From Larix kaempferi (taxonomy: Eukaryota; Streptophyta; Pinopsida; Pinales; Pinaceae), in contig BSBM01000252.1 in assembly GCA_027924585.1 (NCBI GenBank), positions 6,200,001-6,264,000 on the forward strand: a stretch of DNA of 64,000 nucleotides. Direction: 5' to 3'. Below are positions 59,401-64,000 of this stretch, one piece after another. Numbering within the stretch: position 1 is the stretch's first letter; each line of letters begins with the position of its first letter. Position numbers and translations under genes: made by a program. The notes under the pieces were generated by a model. The model made no database searches. It was not told the origin of the DNA and saw only the letters and a program-made list of their open reading frames with translations.

Positions 59401-60584
59401 CTATCTTCTTAAGGTTGCCACATACATTGCTATGATCTGGATGTTTGCTGGCATAGATTCATCTTAAATAAAAAAATCAAAAATAATAAAAAAATCCAAT
59501 TTCTTGTAATGTTTTTGTTTTCATCTTCTCCACACTAAATTTTACAGCACCTGCTTCTGAAGCAATGCAATCATCTATACCCATGCGATTATTGAGTAGC
59601 GTTTATCTTTACTGATTCAGAGAGTTAAGGGTTTGATGAAACCCAAATTCATGCTCTATTCTCTATTCTTCTTCAAATTTCGCAAACCAAGATGTGAACG
59701 CACGAATATTCAGGCATCCGAAAAAGACACATCACCCATCTCTGTGCACTACTAAAGTGGTTTCAGGAAAACATGAACCCAAAAAAATCGATTTTCCCAA
59801 TTTGGTTTAATGTTGACATGGAAAAACAATAATTCCTTTTCGTGTACTTTAAAAAAGTTCTATAATTTCGACGATTTCGTTCGTCCTGCTAAAAATTGGT
59901 TGGAATCTGGTGATATGAAATCTAAAAATCTAGTGATGATTTGTGTTGATTAAATTGTTTTTCTGAATATCTAAATAAATTCAGCACCCTGGAAAACCCA
60001 AAACCTAAAACCTGACGAAATTGTAAAAGTTTTAGACAACTCTATTTTAACATTTTCAAAAAATAACAAAAAAAAATTAAATCATATTAAGATATAAATT
60101 ATATATAAAAATATTTAACATTTTCAAAATAAAAGTGAAAGTAAAAATAAGTCATTTATGGAAATGGTAGATATTATTAATATATACTAATGCTAATATA
60201 CCATCTATGTGAACTGCATATGAAAGCTAGACATTTTACGTATCATTTTTTAATACATATTTTAAAAAAACTAGACATTTTACGTATCATTTTTTAATAC
60301 ATATTTTTAAAAAACTAGACATTTTACGTATCATTTTTTTAATACATATTTCTTTTTAAAATTACAATTTGATTTGTTTTTTTAACTATTAATAATAAAA
60401 TTATATATAAATTATATCATTACCATAAAGTTCCATGTTAGTCCATCATTGAATGTTTACATAAATTGAAATAAATTATTTTGATTTCACTTTTTATTAA
60501 TTGCAATCCATTATTCTCATTTTAATATTTAATAATAAGATGCTTGAATAATAAAAGTTAGTGTATATTATCATTATGTTTAAG
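59401..60584. other. AT-rich non-coding interval
   Basis: No gene. It contains a short tandem repeat at 60228-60352 and very AT-rich flanks upstream of the LINE. Confidence 0.5.
60228..60352. repeat. 43-bp AT-rich tandem repeat, three copies
   Basis: Units share CTAGACATTTTACGTATCAT followed by a T run, AATACATATT and an A run. Copies differ mainly in run length. Confidence 0.8.
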
Positions 60585-60812
60585 TTTTTTGGAGCCGAGA
60601 GCTGCAACCTCGATGAGTGTGAGCGGATCTGAGCCAAACTCCCCTCGTGTTGTGAGCTTCGGATCTGATCCGGTTTGGCAACGAGCTCTGATTTGATGGA
60701 TTGTGTGTAGAACAACGTAGTCCCTGGATGTTGGCCGCAGGACCTCTTCCTGCGTTCTAGGGCCTAAAGGGATTTCCACAGGTTTTGCCACTATTCTCTT
60801 TTCCAGGGCTAT

Positions 60813-62053
60813 ATGGCTTCGGGAGATGCTCCCCCTTACGATCTGACTAACTTTTTGAACTTGATAGCTTCTCAGGGCAAGAAGCCCCTTTCCTCCTCTC
60901 AGCAGAAGTTCGTGAAAAAGCTAAATGAGATCCCAATGGTAGCGCTACCGGTTGATCTCCTGTGTAAGACAGCCCTTAATCTATCGGACCGTGGATTGAT
61001 TGGCCAATTCACAGGCTTATGGCCCTCTCCGAAGTCTACCGAGCATTGGGTGCAAAAGAATTGGAGACCCCTAATCACGAAAGATGTGAAATCTTTCTTC
61101 CTGGGCAAAGGATATTTTGCATTCATGTTCGAAAGCAAACAGGATCGCGAGCTCATCTTCAGAAATGGTCCATATTTTATGGGACCACAGGGACTCTATA
61201 TGAGTAAATGGACTCCAAATTTTGATCCTACCCTTGATATCCCCTCTGTTGTCCCCGTCTGGGTAAGACTACCCCATTTACCTCTTCATTGCTGGAACAC
61301 TGAATCTCTAGAAGCTATCGGAAATGCCCTGGGTAAACACATCGACAAAGCTGATCGAAAAGATCAATATGCATGCGCTAGAATTTGTGTCGAAGTAGAC
61401 TTGGAACATGGACTTCCAGAAGCAATTAATCTCACAGTGGCAGATTGGACCCACATTCAAGAACTCGATTACGAACAAATCCCTTTTAAATGCAGATTCT
61501 GTCACGAGTACGGTCACTTTGCCCGCTCTTGTAAAAAGAAGCCAGTGGACCCAGAATCAGAAGGGAAGAAAGATCAATGGACTGCTATACAGAAAAGCAA
61601 TAAAGCCATATCAAAATCACATCCAGAAAACACCAAGAAACTTGACCAGCAACAACAAGATTCGACGACATCGAATAACAGGAATAGCTTCAAAGTTTTA
61701 GAAAGTGCTAAGAACCAAGAAACTCCCGAGATTGAAGAAGGAGAAATACGTGAACAGCAAGACTCTGAAAATAATCCTCAAGCCTTAGAAGCTTTGGATC
61801 TGCCTCAAAATACACCCATCCCTACCAGATCTGTCTTGATTAAAGATGCTCCCTCGTACGTTGAAGTTACAAAAGTTTGATCCCCGAACTCCCCTTCCTC
61901 CTCAGAAGAATTCATAGATAAATCTACCAAAAAGCCTGGTCGAAAATCAACCAAAGAGCTGAGAGAAGAAGAAGTTGAGCGAGAGAAAGTTCAACGATCC
62001 CAAGCCACTATTGATATGGTTTTCAGCATAAATACTAGAACTAGGCAAGCATG
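60813..62053 (+). pseudogene. LINE ORF1, DUF4283-like with zinc knuckle, nonsense codon
   Basis: Starts at MASGDAPPYDLTNF. Residues about 60-160 form the DUF4283-type domain of plant L1 ORF1 (KDVKSFFLGKGYFAFMF, FRNGPYFMGPQGLYMSKWTP, VWVRLPHLPLHCW). A CX2CX4HX4C knuckle follows at Cys227, Cys230, His235, Cys240 (CRFCHEYGHFARSC), then a charged, Gln/Asn-rich tail. The frame meets TGA at 61878-61880, but coding-like sequence (PSSSEEFIDKS, KPGRKSTKELREEEVERE) continues in the same frame to TGA at 62051-62053, so the first TGA is probably a CGA to TGA mutation. The protein would bind LINE RNA. Confidence 0.82.
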
Positions 62054-62110
62054 AAAGAAAAATGGAGACCTATCAGGATGAACTCCCTCCACCATCTATA
62101 ACTCCAAACG

Positions 62111-62626
62111 ATGAAGATAGTCTCTTGGAACTGCAGAGGTCTAGGCAGCCCTAGCAAGTTAGAAGCAGTAAAAGATCTTCAAAAAATTGATATGCCAGAT
62201 CTTCTATTACTCCAAGAGACCAAGCTCAAGGATATTGCAGTCTTAGCTATCGGAAAAGAAAAGTGGAAGAAAAGCACTGGATATGTCGTTAGTGCTAGAG
62301 GAGCCACTGGTGGCCTGGCAACCTTATGGTCCCCTGAAAAATTCCAACTCCACAACTCCTTCGCAACGCAACATTGGATCTATACGGATCTCACTCATAT
62401 TCAAAGCAACAAGCAATTTGCTCTCTTCAACATATATGTACCCAATATATACTCTGAAAAGAAAGATTGCTGGAATTTACTTGAAGATTTCCTGCAAGCT
62501 TATACCCCTCAAAATATTATTCTAGCTGGAGATATGAATATTACTCTCTCTAAGACTGAAAAAAAGGGTGGCAACAATGGAAAAGATTGCTTTCATGATC
62601 AGGTTGAAGCTCTAATCCATAAGTAG
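62111..62626 (+). pseudogene. LINE ORF2, apurinic-type endonuclease domain
   Basis: First 171 residues of ORF2: Asn7 (SWNCRGLG), Glu36 (LLLLQETK), Tyr109 (NIYVPN), and Asp141/Asn143 (LAGDMNITL) are the expected active-site residues of an L1 endonuclease, which nicks target DNA to prime reverse transcription. A TAG at 62624-62626 interrupts the domain; the same frame continues after it. Confidence 0.87.
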
Positions 62627-63451
62627 GACCTCATCGACATCAAACCCAAAAAAGGGAAGTATACATGGTCCAATAAGCGCATTGGGACAGGAAATATTAT
62701 GGCCGGATTGGATAGGTTTCTAGTCCACCACAACCTTCTGACTGATAATCAAAACATCTCCTCAAATATTGTGGCCAATTTAGTTCATGATCATAAACCC
62801 ATTCTACTTCTTTTCCAAGAGAATGAGGATCTAGGTCCAATCCCATTCAGGTTCAACCCTCAATGGCTCGCTCATGACAGTTTCTGGAACATTTTGGAAA
62901 AAGCATGGAAAATTCCCATCATCGGATCTCCATGCTATGTATGGGAAAAGAAACTCTCTAATACCAAAATAGCTCTAAAGTCTTGGTCCAAATCTAATTG
63001 CCCTGCTCTGGCAAATCCCAGGAAAATGGTAGTGGGCGCTCTTGAAGGTTTGCAGCTCGAAATGGAGGACCAGCCAAGTGAAGCTTCCACGTTGTATGAA
63101 GAAGCCAAACGCCAAATCAACGCATCTCAAGCATTCCGAGCTAAGGAAGAATATTGGAGGCTCAAATTGCGGAGCATCTGGATCAAATCAAGTGATAAAA
63201 ATACTATGTATTTCCATAAGCAGTTTAAAGTCAGACAAAACTGCAATTACATCTCTGAGATCAATATTGAGAATGGTACGAAAGTAAAAGGAAATTCGAA
63301 TATAAAAGAGGAAGTACACTCCCATTTCTCCAGGTTATACATGAAAGACGTCAGCGTTGGTGGAGAGGAAGAACACAATTTCTTGGAGCACATTCATAAA
63401 AGGATTACGCAGGAGGATAACAATAATATGCACAAACTGTTTACTGAGTAG
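62627..63451 (+). pseudogene. LINE ORF2, endonuclease end and linker
   Basis: Continues in frame after the TAG: KYTWSNKRIGTGNIMAGLDR and HDHKPILL, the last catalytic Asp-His of the endonuclease, then the helical linker (KEEYWRLKLRSIWIKSSDKN, MYFHKQFKVRQ) that precedes RT in plant LINEs. It ends at a second in-frame TAG, 63449-63451. Confidence 0.85.
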
Positions 63452-64000
63452 GAAGTTCTCAAAGCAATCTATTCTCTCGATTCAGATAAGGCTCCAGGTC
63501 TTGATGGCTATTCGACCCATTTCTACAAAGCATGTTGGAAGTACATCAAGAAAGATTTCATGAGAATGATAAGGAACTTTCATTCAAATTCAAAAATCGG
63601 AGGCAACACTAACTCAACGTTCTTGTCACTCATTCCAAAAGAGACCAATCCCAGTAATTTTAGCAGATTTAGACCGATTTCGTTATGTAATTCCTCATAT
63701 AAAATTATTTCCAAGATGTTAGCAATTCGACTAAAGCCTTTACTCAACAATATTATCTCCAATAATCAAGGTGGCTTTCTGAAAGGAAGGCAAATCCTCG
63801 ATAACGTTATTCTCGTGCAAGAAGCATTACACTCCAGCAAGGTCCGAAAGGAAAAAGGTATGATAATTAAGCTAGACATGGCAAATGCATTTGACCGAGT
63901 CAATCATTCTTTTCTTTTTAAAATTTTGAAATGTTTTGGCTTCGAAGATACTCTCATCAGCTGGATCTCAGCGTGCATAAGCAATCCCTGGATTTCCCCC
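63452..64000 (+). pseudogene. LINE ORF2, start of reverse transcriptase
   Basis: Same frame after the second TAG: SLDSDKAPGLDGYSTHFYK, FLSLIPKETNPSNFSRFRPI, NNQGGFLKGRQILDNVILVQ and IIKLDMANAFDRVNHSFL, which carries the first RT catalytic Asp. The window ends before the FADD-type box. Confidence 0.87.

Larger units (their letters stand above)
60585..64000 (+). mobile_element. L1-type LINE, 5' part (runs off the window)
   Basis: 5' UTR from about 60585, ORF1 from 60813, ORF2 from 62111 with endonuclease and the beginning of RT. The left edge is approximate because no target duplication can be checked with the 3' end outside the window. Several nonsense codons show that this copy is dead. Confidence 0.88.

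Noticed and set aside
62624-63451. Stop-codon readthrough or an altered genetic code in the LINE
   Set aside because: The TAG codons are scattered among other lesions in dead elements and fit ordinary point mutation.

Overview
This window is almost entirely transposable elements, nested in one another. The content is plant-type throughout: Ty3/gypsy elements with an extra RNase H, Ty1/copia elements primed by initiator-Met tRNA, a hAT transposase of the DUF659 type with spliced introns, a plant L1-type LINE whose ORF1 has a DUF4283-like domain and a zinc knuckle, and a decayed pentatricopeptide-repeat fragment. No intact host gene was found. The very long LTRs (about 4.5 kb) and deep nesting suggest a land plant with a large genome. 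A gymnosperm is my best guess, but that is weak inference.

Layout. 1-23594: tandem gypsy array on the minus strand (internal copy 1, LTR1, internal copy 2, LTR2). LTR2 abuts the 3' end of another LTR (22179-23594), into which the array appears to have inserted. LTR1 is a chimera: it holds an inverted piece of a gag gene, and that piece is itself split by a solo LTR of a second family (9408-11762). 23595-33065: hAT transposase gene, interrupted by a solo LTR of the second family (23953-25903) and by a 4.5 kb solo gypsy LTR (27630-32154, target duplication GTACC). 33066-56449: a plus-strand Ty1/copia element, broken by a gag-only gypsy element (33899-45671, duplication GGAAG) and by a younger minus-strand copia-like element (47415-55182, duplication CGAAA). 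56450-56650: gypsy integrase scrap. 57042-57891: DNA-transposon-like inverted-repeat element rich in GGATCC. 59164-59400: PPR pseudogene. From about 60585 to the end: L1-type LINE, cut off by the window edge.

Two signals stand out. (1) One gypsy family occurs in two complementary forms that share LTR ends and a tRNA-Asp primer site: one carries protease, RNase H, RT and integrase but no recognisable gag; the other carries only gag. In the pol form an archaeal-type RNase H with all its acidic residues lies upstream of RT, while the ordinary RNase H after RT has lost three of its four catalytic acids. (2) Between pol and the polypurine tract, both copia elements carry tandem arrays whose units fold into the same ordered set of short hairpins. 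Loop sequences differ and several stems change on both sides together, which points to a maintained RNA or DNA structure. All family assignments come from motif recognition by eye; no database search or alignment was run.
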